Source: Sphingomonas sp. SCN 67-18 (lineage in GTDB: Bacteria > Pseudomonadota > Alphaproteobacteria > Sphingomonadales > Sphingomonadaceae). From it: a DNA stretch of 64,000 nucleotides. Position 1 is the first letter of the stretch. Each line of letters begins with the position of its first letter. Below, piece by piece: positions 38,648 to 46,259 of this stretch. A model generated the notes under the pieces. It had not been told where the DNA came from, ran no database searches, and saw nothing but the letters and a program-made list of their open reading frames with translations. The stretch covers positions 1-64,000 of the forward strand of contig NZ_MEFG01000020.1 of NCBI RefSeq assembly GCF_001724715.1, read 5' to 3'. Made by a program: the position numbers and the translations under genes.

Positions 38648-39328
38648 ATGATGATGAGCACCAGGATTTCCGGTTTCGCCGCCATCGCCATGCTGATGGC
38701 GACCACCGCCTGCACCACTGACCCGGATACCGGCAACCAGCGCGTGTCGCGCGCCGCCATCGGTGGCGTCGCCGGCGCGGTGGGCGGCTATCTGCTGGGC
38801 GATCTGGTGGGCGGCCGGCACGACCGCACGGAGAAGATCGTCGGCGCGGGCATCGGCGCGCTCGCCGGCACCGGCGTCGGCCTCTACATGGACAAGCAGG
38901 AGCGCGAGCTGCGCCAGCGCACCGCCGGCACCGACATCGACGTGACGCGCGACGGCGACAATCTGGTGCTCAACATGCCCTCCGGCATCACCTTCGCCAC
39001 CGACCAGTCGTCCATCCAGCCGCAGTTCCGCGAGACGCTGGACAAGGTCGCCTCGACGCTGGCCGAATATAACCAGACCTATATCGACGTGTACGGCCAC
39101 ACCGATTCGGACGGCAGCGACAGCTATAATCAGGGCCTGTCGGAACGCCGCGCCGGCTCGGTCGCCGATTATCTCACCATGCGCGGCGTCCAGTCGGCGC
39201 GGATCGCGACCCGCGGCTTCGGCGAAAGCCAGCCCGTCGCCAGCAACGCCACGGCGGAAGGCAAGGCGGCCAACCGCCGCGTCGAGATCCGCATCGTCCC
39301 GGTCACGGAAAACGACCTGCGCAGATAA
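38648..39328 (+). CDS. OmpA family lipoprotein
   Basis: 226 residues from the first ATG. A signal peptide with lipobox-like TTAC (Cys near residue 20) is followed by a glycine-zipper (AAIGGVAGAVGGYLLG, GAGIGALAGTGVGLYMD). The C-terminal OmpA domain (IDVYGHTDSDGSDSYNQGLSERRAGSVADYL, AEGKAANRRVEIRI) binds peptidoglycan. It probably tethers outer membrane to cell wall. Start could also be at the next two in-frame ATGs (38651, 38654). Confidence 0.9.
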   Translation: MMMSTRISGFAAIAMLMATTACTTDPDTGNQRVSRAAIGGVAGAVGGYLLGDLVGGRHDRTEKIVGAGIGALAGTGVGLYMDKQERELRQRTAGTDIDVTRDGDNLVLNMPSGITFATDQSSIQPQFRETLDKVASTLAEYNQTYIDVYGHTDSDGSDSYNQGLSERRAGSVADYLTMRGVQSARIATRGFGESQPVASNATAEGKAANRRVEIRIVPVTENDLRR

Positions 39329-39420
39329 ACGACCCGCGCGGATCATTGCCGGCGGCCCCGGCCCGCCCGCCTGTCCTGCCCCCGGCAGGCCGGGCGGGAC
39401 AGCAGGCCGGTGCTGCCCCC

Positions 39421-39873
39421 TCACCTGCGCGCGTTGAAGAAATCCTTCAGCAGCGCGGCGGATTCGGCCTCGCCCAGCCCGGCATAAAGCTCCGGGCGGT
39501 GGTGGCAGGTCGGCTGGGTGAAGATCCTGCCGCCATGCTCCACCGCGCCACCCTTGGGGTCGGGCGCTGCATAATAGAGGCTGGCGATGCGGGCATGGGC
39601 GATCGCCCCGGCGCACATCGCGCACGGCTCCAGCGTCACCCACAGGGTGCAGCCGGTCAGCCGTTCCGCGCCCAGCCGCCGCGCCGCCTCGCGGATCGCC
39701 AGCATCTCGGCATGGGCGGTGGGGTCGTTCAGCGCGCGGGTGGCGTTGGCCGCCGTGGCGACGATCATATCGCCCTTCATCACCACCGCGCCCACCGGCA
39801 CCTCGCCCGCCGCCGCCGCGTCGCGGGCCAGCGAAAGGGCAAGGCGCATCGGCTCTGGCAGCGGAAAGCTCAT
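39421..39873 (-). CDS. tadA: tRNA adenosine(34) deaminase TadA
   Basis: 150 residues. Zn/catalytic motifs DPTAHAEMLAIREAA (His and Glu) and TLEPCAMCAGAIAHARI (PCxxC) define the TadA fold; it converts A34 of tRNA-Arg(ACG) to inosine. Start ATG at 39873; a GTG/ATG further upstream would add a Ser/Cys-rich tail without support. It is downstream of the Pmp3-like gene, same strand. Confidence 0.95.
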   Translation of the reverse strand: MSFPLPEPMRLALSLARDAAAAGEVPVGAVVMKGDMIVATAANATRALNDPTAHAEMLAIREAARRLGAERLTGCTLWVTLEPCAMCAGAIAHARIASLYYAAPDPKGGAVEHGGRIFTQPTCHHRPELYAGLGEAESAALLKDFFNARR

Positions 39874-39904
39874 CCCCGCGCGATGATCGCCGGCCGCCGC
39901 CGCG

Positions 39905-40090
39905 TCAATGGGCGACGAGCAGGGCGAACAGCGCGTAGAGCAGCCCCGGCACGAAGCCGAGGCAGGTGAGCGCGACGGCAATCCAGAAATCGCGCCCGAT
40001 GCCGCGATCCAGATAGACGCCGAGCGGCGGCAGCGGCAGCGCGGCCGCCACGGCCCACGGGCTGACGGGGCGGCGCGGGGCGACGGTCAT
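39905..40090 (-). CDS. YqaE/Pmp3-like small membrane protein
   Basis: 61 residues with two membrane segments: [47 protein letters not shown]. The PPLGV and [11 protein letters not shown] motifs are those of the UPF0057/Pmp3 family, linked to membrane potential and stress. It overlaps the 86-aa gene (ATGA) and ends 32 bases before tadA. Confidence 0.9.
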   Translation of the reverse strand: MTVAPRRPVSPWAVAAALPLPPLGVYLDRGIGRDFWIAVALTCLGFVPGLLYALFALLVAH

Positions 40091-40347
40091 TCGCCGCCCT
40101 TCTTCACCTCCACCGTCGGCACGGTGACGGTTTCGTTGCTGGTGACGATTTTGGGCACCTCCACCGTCTTGTCGGTGGTGCCCACCTCCACCTTGGCGAC
40201 ATCGGCTTCGAACGCGGGCAGCTGCCCGCCCTCGATTCGCGGCAATTTCGCCTCGCGCGTCTGGTTGAAATCGACATAGCCGAGCGCGATCGCGGCGATC
40301 AGCGCCAGAATGACGATCGCCAGCAGGGTGAGTATGAACCTCTTCAT
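40087..40347 (-). CDS. Single-pass membrane protein (86 aa), hypothetical
   Basis: One membrane segment ([23 protein letters not shown]) and a periplasmic tail with a repeated [15 protein letters not shown] / [10 protein letters not shown] pattern. The Val/Thr pattern suggests a beta hairpin. No family name is recognised. ATG at 40347 has GGAGAAGG upstream; it overlaps the Pmp3-like gene by 4 bases. Confidence 0.7.
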   Translation of the reverse strand: MKRFILTLLAIVILALIAAIALGYVDFNQTREAKLPRIEGGQLPAFEADVAKVEVGTTDKTVEVPKIVTSNETVTVPTVEVKKGGE

Positions 40348-40506
40348 CGGCCTTCTCCCTTTGGCCTGACACGGCCCTTGCGGAAGAACGAACCGGGTTG
40401 CAGGGAGTTTCATCGGCGCAACGATCCATCCCCTTGGTTGACGAACCGCCCGCTTCGCGTTATCCGCCGCCACTTTCCGGGCAACCCGAATTCAGGACGA
40501 TCAATC

Positions 40507-40797
40507 ATGTCGCGTATTTGCGAACTGACCGGCAAGGGCCGTCAGGTGGGCCACAATGTTTCCCACGCCAACAACAAGACCAAGCGCACTTTCCTGCCCA
40601 ACCTGCAGAATGTGACGCTGATGTCCGACGGGCTGGAACGCAGCGTCAAGCTGCGCGTGTCGACGCACGGCCTGCGCTCGGTCGAACATGTCGGCGGCCT
40701 GGACAACTGGCTGGCCAAGACCAGCGAAGACAAGCTGAGCCTCAAGGCCCGCCGCCTGAAGCGCGAGCTGGCCAAGAAGACGGCCGCAGCCGCCTGA
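40507..40797 (+). CDS. rpmB: 50S ribosomal protein L28
   Basis: 96 residues beginning [20 protein letters not shown] and [16 protein letters not shown], the L28 signature, with a basic C-terminal tail typical of alphaproteobacteria. It lies divergent from the 86-aa gene. A 14-base perfect hairpin follows at 40839-40878. Confidence 0.97.
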   Translation: MSRICELTGKGRQVGHNVSHANNKTKRTFLPNLQNVTLMSDGLERSVKLRVSTHGLRSVEHVGGLDNWLAKTSEDKLSLKARRLKRELAKKTAAAA

Positions 40798-40838
40798 TCT
40801 TTCCCCGAAAGCGCCGCACCGCGCGCTTTCAGGACATG

Positions 40839-40878
40839 CATCGGCCCGCGCTTCCGCACCGGGGAGCGCGGGCCGATG
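40839..40878. terminator. Stem-loop between convergent rpmB and esterase-like gene
   Basis: CATCGGCCCGCGCT and AGCGCGGGCCGATG form a perfect 14-base stem with a 12-base loop. There is no strong T tract, so it may work as a bidirectional terminator or mRNA 3' stabiliser. Confidence 0.6.
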
Positions 40879-40904
40879 GCGTTTGCCGGCCCTGCTTGCG
40901 GGCC

Positions 40905-41876
40905 TTAATCCAGCGCGAACTGCATCAGCAGGCTGCGCTGGATGCCGTTGAGATTGTCGTCGGAGGCGATCCACAGCAGCGTCCGCCCCGATTCGCGCGT
41001 CACCGCGATCGCCTCGAAATTGTCGACGTTCAGCGGCCGCGCCAGCGTCGCGATCTCGCCTTCCGTCAGCACCGCGCCATGCCGGATCGCGCGGGGGTCG
41101 AGAATCGCCAGCTTGGCGGAAAAACCGTCGGGAAAGCCGAAGCGCCGGTAGAGCGCGACCAGCCGGCCGTCCGGCAGTTCGGCCGCGTCGGTGATCCGGT
41201 ATCCCGCCGGGCGCTGATATCCGAACAGCACCGGCGGCCGCCTGTCCACGGTGGGATCGCCGGGAAAGAGCAGCGCCGCCGTCGACCCGCGCGGCCCCCT
41301 GCCGCCTTCCGAAAAGACCAGGAACGCGCCGGAGCGCAGCCGCACCATCGCCTCCGCCCCGCTATTGTCCGGCCAGTCGAGCATCGCGCCGGGGCGGGCG
41401 CTCGCCTCGCCCGCCAGCAGGTCCGGCCCATAGCGCCAGATCTCGTTCCACCGCTCGAACGCCACCCAGGATTTTCCTGAAACGGGATCGAAGACGAAGG
41501 CTTCCGAATCGCGGTCGCGCTTTTCATAGCCGCGCCCGGGGCCGTCCTTCAGGTCGCCGAAGCGGACCTGGCTGACCGCGCCGCCCGCCCCCAGCCGGAA
41601 ATCGACCACCCCGCCCGCATCGCTGATGAAGCGAAACCGGTCGCCGTTCACCGCCATGGCGGAAAAGCCGCCGAACGCACGATCCCGCCCGCGCAGCCGC
41701 CAGCCCTGGACATAGCGGAGCGCGCCGACCCGCACCTGCGCCGGATCGTCCGGGTTGAGCGGGATCGCGGTCGCGGTGACGCGGGTGTCGCGGCCCAGCA
41801 TCGGCCGCGCCCCCGGCCCGGCATAATCGCCGACGCAGACCAGCAGCAACAGCAGGGAAAAAGGCCAGCGACGCAT
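40905..41876 (-). CDS. Esterase-like (phytase-related) secreted protein
   Basis: 323 residues. A signal-like N-terminus (RWPFSLLLLLVCVG) and repeating beta-propeller-like motifs (FGGFSAMAVNGDRFRFISDAGG, EAFVFDPVSGKSWVAFERWNEIW, ITDAAELPDGRLVALYRR, NFEAIAVTRESGRTLLWIASDDN) match the esterase-like activity of phytase family (PF13449 type). Substrate unknown. It stands convergent with rpmB. Confidence 0.85.
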   Translation of the reverse strand: MRRWPFSLLLLLVCVGDYAGPGARPMLGRDTRVTATAIPLNPDDPAQVRVGALRYVQGWRLRGRDRAFGGFSAMAVNGDRFRFISDAGGVVDFRLGAGGAVSQVRFGDLKDGPGRGYEKRDRDSEAFVFDPVSGKSWVAFERWNEIWRYGPDLLAGEASARPGAMLDWPDNSGAEAMVRLRSGAFLVFSEGGRGPRGSTAALLFPGDPTVDRRPPVLFGYQRPAGYRITDAAELPDGRLVALYRRFGFPDGFSAKLAILDPRAIRHGAVLTEGEIATLARPLNVDNFEAIAVTRESGRTLLWIASDDNLNGIQRSLLMQFALD

Positions 41877-42021
41877 CGCCCGCCCTTCTAGCGGGCTTTT
41901 CCCGTTAAGGAAGCAGGCCCCGAAGATGAACGGCGGCTAACATCCGCGTTCAGCCACGCCTCAAGCGAATCGCTGCATAACCCCTTCATCGACCAAACAC
42001 AGGGCGATGAAGGAGACGACC

Positions 42022-42435
42022 ATGATCAAGCAGCTCACCACGTTCGGCGCCGCCATTGCGATGGGCGCCATGGCAATCATCCCGACCGCCTCGGCATCGG
42101 CCCAGAGCGGCTATTATAACGGCGGTTACTACCAGTCGGCGCGCGGCGACTATTATCGCGGCGACCGCTACGACCGCTACCAGCGGGGCGACCGCTACCA
42201 GCGCGGGGACCGCTATTATCGCGGCGACCGCTATCGCGGGGATCGCGGCTATTACCGGGGCGAGCGCTGCGACAGCGGCACCGGCGGGACCATCATCGGC
42301 GCGATCGCCGGCGGCCTTCTGGGCCATGAAGTGGCCGGCCGCCGGGGTGACCAGACCGCGGGCGCGATCATCGGCGCGGGCGTCGGCGCCCTCGCCGGCC
42401 GGGCCATCGACCGGTCCGACAGCCGCCGCTGCTAA
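42022..42435 (+). CDS. Glycine-zipper protein with Tyr/Arg repeats
   Basis: 137 residues. Signal peptide (IKQLTTFGAAIAMGAMAIIPTASASA|Q), then a Tyr/Arg/Asp-rich stretch with about six YRGDR/YQRGDR repeats, and a glycine-zipper 2TM domain (GGTIIGAIAGGLLGHEVAG, GAIIGAGVGALAGRAIDRS). It is probably in the envelope. The second ATG (42022) is preferred because AAGGAG lies 6 bases before it; the first ATG at 42007 has no such site. A strong terminator follows at 42481. Confidence 0.85.
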   Translation: MIKQLTTFGAAIAMGAMAIIPTASASAQSGYYNGGYYQSARGDYYRGDRYDRYQRGDRYQRGDRYYRGDRYRGDRGYYRGERCDSGTGGTIIGAIAGGLLGHEVAGRRGDQTAGAIIGAGVGALAGRAIDRSDSRRC

Positions 42436-42480
42436 GCGGACAGACAGGCTTTCCCTTGCGTAGCGTATCGAGGGCGGCGG

Positions 42481-42506
42481 GAGCCGGGATCGCAGGATCC
42501 CGGCTC
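42481..42506 (+). terminator. Rho-independent terminator of the glycine-zipper gene
   Basis: GAGCCGGGATC and GATCCCGGCTC with a four-base loop, followed by TTTGT. It marks the last chromosomal feature before the prophage. Confidence 0.85.
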
Positions 42507-42525
42507 TTTGTCGTTGTGGCTTGCG

Positions 42526-42549
42526 GTGCCGGTGTAGCGGGACAAAACG
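42526..42549. repeat. Left prophage end: 7-bp duplication plus inverted repeat
   Basis: GTGCCGG (42526-42532) recurs at 48865-48871. It is followed by TGTAGCGGGACAAAACG. The part GCGGGACAAAACG matches the inverse of the right end with one mismatch. This fits a transposition insertion with target-site duplication. Palindrome CTTGGACAAG lies 26 bases in. Confidence 0.5.
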
Positions 42550-42603
42550 TTTCGGAGTCTTGGACAAGACAATTTGGAGCACTCCGAAGCGGCGAACCCG
42601 CCT

Positions 42604-43404
42604 TCATGGGCTGCTGATAATCAGTTCGCGCGCCGGCGTCACCTTACCGCTCAGTCGGTAGTTGAGCGCCACCTCTTCGATCGTGAAGCCGGCGAACAAT
42701 GAGCGGATCATTGGAACGTCGTTGATGGACAGGATAAAGCGGCCCTTCAGGCCCGCTAAGAGGGTTCTAAGCTGCTCGAAATCGGCCACTGAGAAGACGC
42801 CTGGGCCGTAATCCTCCTCCCCGCCGACATAGGGCGGATCGAGATAGAAGAGCGCGCCTGGGCGATCATAGCGCCGTATCAGCTGGGCGTAGGGCAGGCA
42901 TTCGATGTGGACGCCGCAAAGCCGATCGTGGGCGGCTTCCAGCATCGGGACCAGCTTGGTCAGGTCGAACCGCGCTGGGCCGGTGCGCGTGACGCCGAAG
43001 TTCCGGCCGGAGACCTTGCCCCCGAACGCCTGGCGCTGGAGGTAGAGGAAACGCGCTGCGCGTTCGACGTCGAGCAGGGTGGACGGATCGACGCGCATCA
43101 GCCGATCAAATTCGGCACGGGTGGACAGCTGCCATTTCAGGACGTCGAGGAACGGCTGGTAGAGGCGTTGCAGGATGCGAAAGAGCGTCGTCACGTCGCC
43201 GGATATGTCGTTGATGACCTCGACCTTCGGCCGGCGATCGCGGCGGAAGAATATGCCGCCCATGCCGACAAAGGGTTCGGCATAGAGATCATGCGGGATC
43301 CGGCCGATCATCTCGACCAGCTGGCCGGACAGGCTGCGCTTTCCGCCGCGATAGCCAGCAAGGGTGCGAACCGGATCGACCGGTTCGAGGTGGTAACTCT
43401 CCAT
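42604..43404 (-). CDS. D12-class DNA adenine methylase (Dam-like), prophage
   Basis: 266 residues from ATG at 43404 (a GTG at 43458 would add 18). Motifs: YRGGKRSLSGQL and AEPFVGMGGIFFR (SAM binding, motif I), LFYLDPPYVGG (motif IV), plus INDISGDVTTLF. The D12 family makes N6-methyladenine, usually GATC or a phage site. It is the last gene before the prophage end, where phage Mu has its DNA-modification gene mom. Confidence 0.85.
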   Translation of the reverse strand: MESYHLEPVDPVRTLAGYRGGKRSLSGQLVEMIGRIPHDLYAEPFVGMGGIFFRRDRRPKVEVINDISGDVTTLFRILQRLYQPFLDVLKWQLSTRAEFDRLMRVDPSTLLDVERAARFLYLQRQAFGGKVSGRNFGVTRTGPARFDLTKLVPMLEAAHDRLCGVHIECLPYAQLIRRYDRPGALFYLDPPYVGGEEDYGPGVFSVADFEQLRTLLAGLKGRFILSINDVPMIRSLFAGFTIEEVALNYRLSGKVTPARELIISSP

Positions 43405-43542
43405 TGTCAATTTCACCGTAGACAGCCCCTGCCGGTACCGGCCGGGGGAACTGATCACAGCCGCGCGGCCGTGAGAGGTGCGGGTGCCTGCCCGCGATTT
43501 GGGGCGTTGGCGCGCCCCAGTCTCCCTCGCTCCGGCCGAACG

Positions 43543-44088
43543 TCAGCCCGGGGCGGTCGGCCAGGGTGTCGCAGCCGCCCGTTCATCGCCATCCGCCAGC
43601 GCCTTTTCGATGATGCCGGGCAGATCGCGCAGCGCCTGGCGATGCGCCGCCCAGAGCTTGCGTTTCGCCGCCGCCATTGCGTCCGGCAGCTGGGTCCAGT
43701 CCGTCGCGGCCAGTTCGCGATCGCGACGCCGGCGCAGCGCTTCAAGCTGTTCCTCGATCGACAGCGTCGGGTCGGCGGACTGGGGACTGCCGGAAGCATC
43801 GGCAACGATCACCTGGCCGTCGCTGACCGCTTCCATCAATTCCGCATGGCGCTCGGCCGAGATCGCCACGGCGTCGATGGGGATGAGGCAGGCGGGGTTG
43901 GCGATAGTCACATCCGTCATGGGCACATCGTCGCCCAGGACCGCGTCGTCCACGGTGCCGGCAATGCCGAGCATCCGATCCACCTTCTGGTCATCGGTCA
44001 ATGCAGGCTGCTGGACGATGATCATCCGTTCGCCGTGAATGGCCTCATCATAGAAACCCATGGTCGATGGGCTGAAGAATATTCTCAT
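43543..44088 (-). CDS. Phage tail fibre assembly-like protein
   Basis: 181 residues. MRIFFSPSTMGFYDEAIHGERM at the start, then IPIDAVAISAERHAELMEAVSDGQ and ERDRELAATDWTQLPDAMAAAKRK towards the end, are typical for small tail-fibre assembly (chaperone) proteins. There is an inserted segment (ALTDDQKVDRMLGIAGTVDD) before the usual core. It follows the gpT::tail chimera by 11 bases; the fibre gene itself is gone. Confidence 0.8.
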   Translation of the reverse strand: MRIFFSPSTMGFYDEAIHGERMIIVQQPALTDDQKVDRMLGIAGTVDDAVLGDDVPMTDVTIANPACLIPIDAVAISAERHAELMEAVSDGQVIVADASGSPQSADPTLSIEEQLEALRRRRDRELAATDWTQLPDAMAAAKRKLWAAHRQALRDLPGIIEKALADGDERAAATPWPTAPG

Positions 44089-44099
44089 GGGTGCCTCCC

Positions 44100-44237
44100 T
44101 TAATAGCCGAGCGCGAACCAGTTGACGGCTGAAGAGCTATCGAGCGCGCTGTAGATCGAGATGCTGCCGAGCCCGCGCGTGAAGGCGGCGTTGAAGCCGA
44201 CGCCGGCCGTGCGGAGATTTTGAGCATTGATATCCAA
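44100..44237 (-). CDS. 45-aa chimera: gpT (major head) N-terminus joined to tail-protein C-terminus
   Basis: TTG start with AGGAG 8 bases upstream. Residues 1-24 (MDINAQNLRTAGVGFNAAFT and the next four) resemble the start of Mu-like major head protein gpT, which normally exceeds 280 residues. The end (SISIYSALDSSSAVNWFALGY) looks like a tail protein end and precedes the tail-fibre assembly gene as expected. A deletion is the simplest cause. It lies 17 bases after the capsid cement part, as gpT does in phages. The gene product is probably without function. Confidence 0.55.
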   Translation of the reverse strand: MDINAQNLRTAGVGFNAAFTRGLGSISIYSALDSSSAVNWFALGY

Positions 44238-44254
44238 GTGAGTCTCTCCTGGGC

Positions 44255-45514
44255 TTAACGGATGCCGATGCGGACCCAGACGCCCTGGGCGTCCACATCC
44301 ACGATCTTGCCGGCGATCGAGCGGGTGCTGCCGCCCGACGTCTTGGCGACGGTCGCGTCGTCCACGACGTAGCAATCATTGCCGACGTCGGCGGCGGTGA
44401 TCAGATCGCCGGACGCGCTATTGGCGTAGCGATAGACGCCGGGCCGGACGTCGACGAAGAGCGCGCCATCGGCGCCCGGATTGACCACGGTGGACTGCGC
44501 GCGTCCGTCTGCCTTGAGCGTGGTCGAAACGGACCCGGGCACTGCAAAGCCGGTTGCGGTGAGGCAAACCAGGCCCCCGGCGTAGATGGTGGTCGCGCCT
44601 TTCACCGGGCGGCGGAAGGTATCGGAGGCGCTGGAGAGCAGCTTATATCCTGCCGGCAGCATGCCTTTCAGGGTGGCGAGAGCGCCCTTTTTCTCGGCCA
44701 GCCCCATCCGTCCGAAGGTGCCGACGAACGCGCTGAGCCGCTTGTCCTCGGGCCGAGGCTTGGGCTTCTGCAAGAGCGTCGAGACGGCCTCGCCGACGCT
44801 CTTGGCGTGGCCCTGAATTAACAGGTCGACAATATCGCGCTGCTCGCGCGCATCGCGTTTCGCCAGCGCTCGCAGCTGCGTTGCGTTCGAAGCCACTGGA
44901 TGGCCGCGAAGCTTCTCAATGAGGGCGGGCGATATCCGGCGATAGATCAGCAAATCGTTGCGGATCGTGCGTTCTGAAAGGCCGATGCTCTCGCCCAGCT
45001 GGGCATCAAGCCCGTATGCGTCGGCAATCGTTGCCGACGCATCCACCGCAGCCGCATCCAGATCCTTTTTCCACCGCGCATTGGCGGCGATCGACTGCGC
45101 GGAAGCATGAGGTTCCAGGCCGGCGCGCGTGCGCAACAACTGGTGAGCCTCGGCCACAAATGCCGCCCGATCCATCGGGTCAAGGTTCTTACGCCACAGA
45201 TTTTCGGAGATTTCACGCATGCGGCGATGCGCAAGGCTGGCAGATACCACCCGTGCTTCGATATAAGCTATCTCGGCCAACTGCGCGCCACGGACGCGGT
45301 GGGCGCCCGCGACCAGGCGCCAGCCGCTTTTACCAGGCAGCACACAAACTTCGATCGGCGTCTGCTGGCCCTCGCGAACCATGACTTGACCAAGTGCAGC
45401 CGCCCAATTTTCGTCGATCGGCCGCAGGCGCTCACCGATTTCAATGTCATAGACCGGGATGATCAGGATTTCGCCGGCCACGTCAGGCTCGACCGCGATC
45501 GGTTGAGACGCCAT
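44255..45514 (-). CDS. ParB-like protein fused to phage capsid cement protein
   Basis: 419 residues. Residues 1-290 are a ParB-like phage protein: N-terminal ParB domain (IPVYDIEIGERLRPIDENW, GWRLVAGAHRVRGAQL) and a helical C-terminal part ending FVGTFGRMGLAEKKGALATLKGMLPAG. From about residue 295 to the end (IYAGGLVCLTATGFAVPG, VDVRPGVYRYANSASGD, YVVDDATVAK, GKIVDVDAQGVWVRIGI) it is a DUF2190-type capsid decoration protein. These two are early and late genes in Mu-like phages; an in-frame deletion near 44630 has joined them. Whether it is made is unknown. The start overlaps nothing but follows the Ner-like stop by 2 bases. Confidence 0.8.
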   Translation of the reverse strand: MASQPIAVEPDVAGEILIIPVYDIEIGERLRPIDENWAAALGQVMVREGQQTPIEVCVLPGKSGWRLVAGAHRVRGAQLAEIAYIEARVVSASLAHRRMREISENLWRKNLDPMDRAAFVAEAHQLLRTRAGLEPHASAQSIAANARWKKDLDAAAVDASATIADAYGLDAQLGESIGLSERTIRNDLLIYRRISPALIEKLRGHPVASNATQLRALAKRDAREQRDIVDLLIQGHAKSVGEAVSTLLQKPKPRPEDKRLSAFVGTFGRMGLAEKKGALATLKGMLPAGYKLLSSASDTFRRPVKGATTIYAGGLVCLTATGFAVPGSVSTTLKADGRAQSTVVNPGADGALFVDVRPGVYRYANSASGDLITAADVGNDCYVVDDATVAKTSGGSTRSIAGKIVDVDAQGVWVRIGIR

Positions 45515-45516
45515 GT

Positions 45517-45798
45517 CTAGCGCGCCTCCGCATTTAGACGATGCAACCCGACCGTTTGTGGCTTATTGCCAACAACTGTTGTTAGCCGATGATAGTGCGA
45601 GGACACACGTTGCAGCGGAATGTCGAGTTCACTGGCAATCGCCTCGGCTGCCGCGCGCGATGGGCGGCCAATGAGAACCTGCGACACCGAACGTTCACCC
45701 AGCCCGCGCGCCTGCTCGAAAGCCGCGAGAGAGCCGAATTTCATTCGCAGCTGTGCCTTAATCTCTTCGGGGTGAAGAGGGGCGATTGCGTCCAACAT
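45517..45798 (-). CDS. Ner/Nlp-like phage DNA-binding protein
   Basis: 93 residues. HPEEIKAQLRMKFGSLAAFEQARGLGERSVSQVLIGRPSRAAAEAIASELD is the winged helix-turn-helix of Ner/Nlp regulators, which in Mu shut off early and repressor transcription. It starts 56 bases from the divergent repressor GTG with two operator palindromes in between, and a third related palindrome (AACAACTGTTGTT) lies inside its own gene near 45568. The ParB-like gene follows. Confidence 0.8.
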   Translation of the reverse strand: MLDAIAPLHPEEIKAQLRMKFGSLAAFEQARGLGERSVSQVLIGRPSRAAAEAIASELDIPLQRVSSHYHRLTTVVGNKPQTVGLHRLNAEAR

Positions 45799-45811
45799 GT
45801 CCTAAACCCTT

Positions 45812-45848
45812 CCCAACATTTGTTGGGATTAAGACAACAAATGTTGGT
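45812..45848. promoter_or_regulatory. Paired palindromic operators of the prophage switch
   Basis: CCCAACATTTGTTGGG (45812-45827) and CAACAAATGTTG (45835-45846) are two copies of one 12-base site in opposite orientation; centres are 21 bases apart, two helical turns. They lie between the divergent Ner-like and repressor starts and so probably bind one or both regulators. Confidence 0.7.
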
Positions 45849-45854
45849 CGTCAA

Positions 45855-46259
45855 GTGACTGATGCTGTCTCCAAATTTGGGGATCGATTGCGCGATTCCT
45901 CGAAAGACGCGGGTTTTCCCACTGTGGCGGCGCTGGCGCGCCGACTGAATATTGTCGAGCAGACACTATCTAACTATTGGAAAGGTAAGAGGTTCGCGCC
46001 GGCGGACCTACTGTTTGAAATCGCAGACGTGTTAAGCGTCAACCCGAGATGGCTTGTGACCGGATTCGGTGAGCGGCAGCTTCCGCCCGAGCTAACATCG
46101 AATTACGAAGATGATGTTGCCGCGTTGATCCATGATTTTAGGAGCATGGAGAGTTGGCAAAGGGCCGCTTTACTCAGCATGGCAGGAACGATCCGAGGCA
46201 GAAACGTGATCGATATAGAGGACGTTCGGCGTGGAGCTTTCAAGAATGAGCCTAATTAA
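45855..46259 (+). CDS. XRE-type phage repressor
   Basis: 134 residues, GTG start at 45855. Helix-turn-helix in FPTVAALARRLNIVEQTLSNYWKGKRFAPADLLFEIADVLSVNPRWLVTGFG, followed by a short C-terminal tail (DDVAALIHDFRSMESWQRAALLSMAG). No LexA-type peptidase domain, so not RecA-cleavable by that route. Placed as the c repressor of the Mu-like prophage, divergent from the Ner-like gene. The following lipoprotein gene overlaps its 3' end by 14 bases. Confidence 0.8.
   Translation: MTDAVSKFGDRLRDSSKDAGFPTVAALARRLNIVEQTLSNYWKGKRFAPADLLFEIADVLSVNPRWLVTGFGERQLPPELTSNYEDDVAALIHDFRSMESWQRAALLSMAGTIRGRNVIDIEDVRRGAFKNEPN

Noticed and set aside
42120-42250. Short tandem repeats that could look like a CRISPR or satellite
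   Set aside because: They are in frame and encode YRGDR repeats of a secreted protein; spacing is irregular and units are too short.
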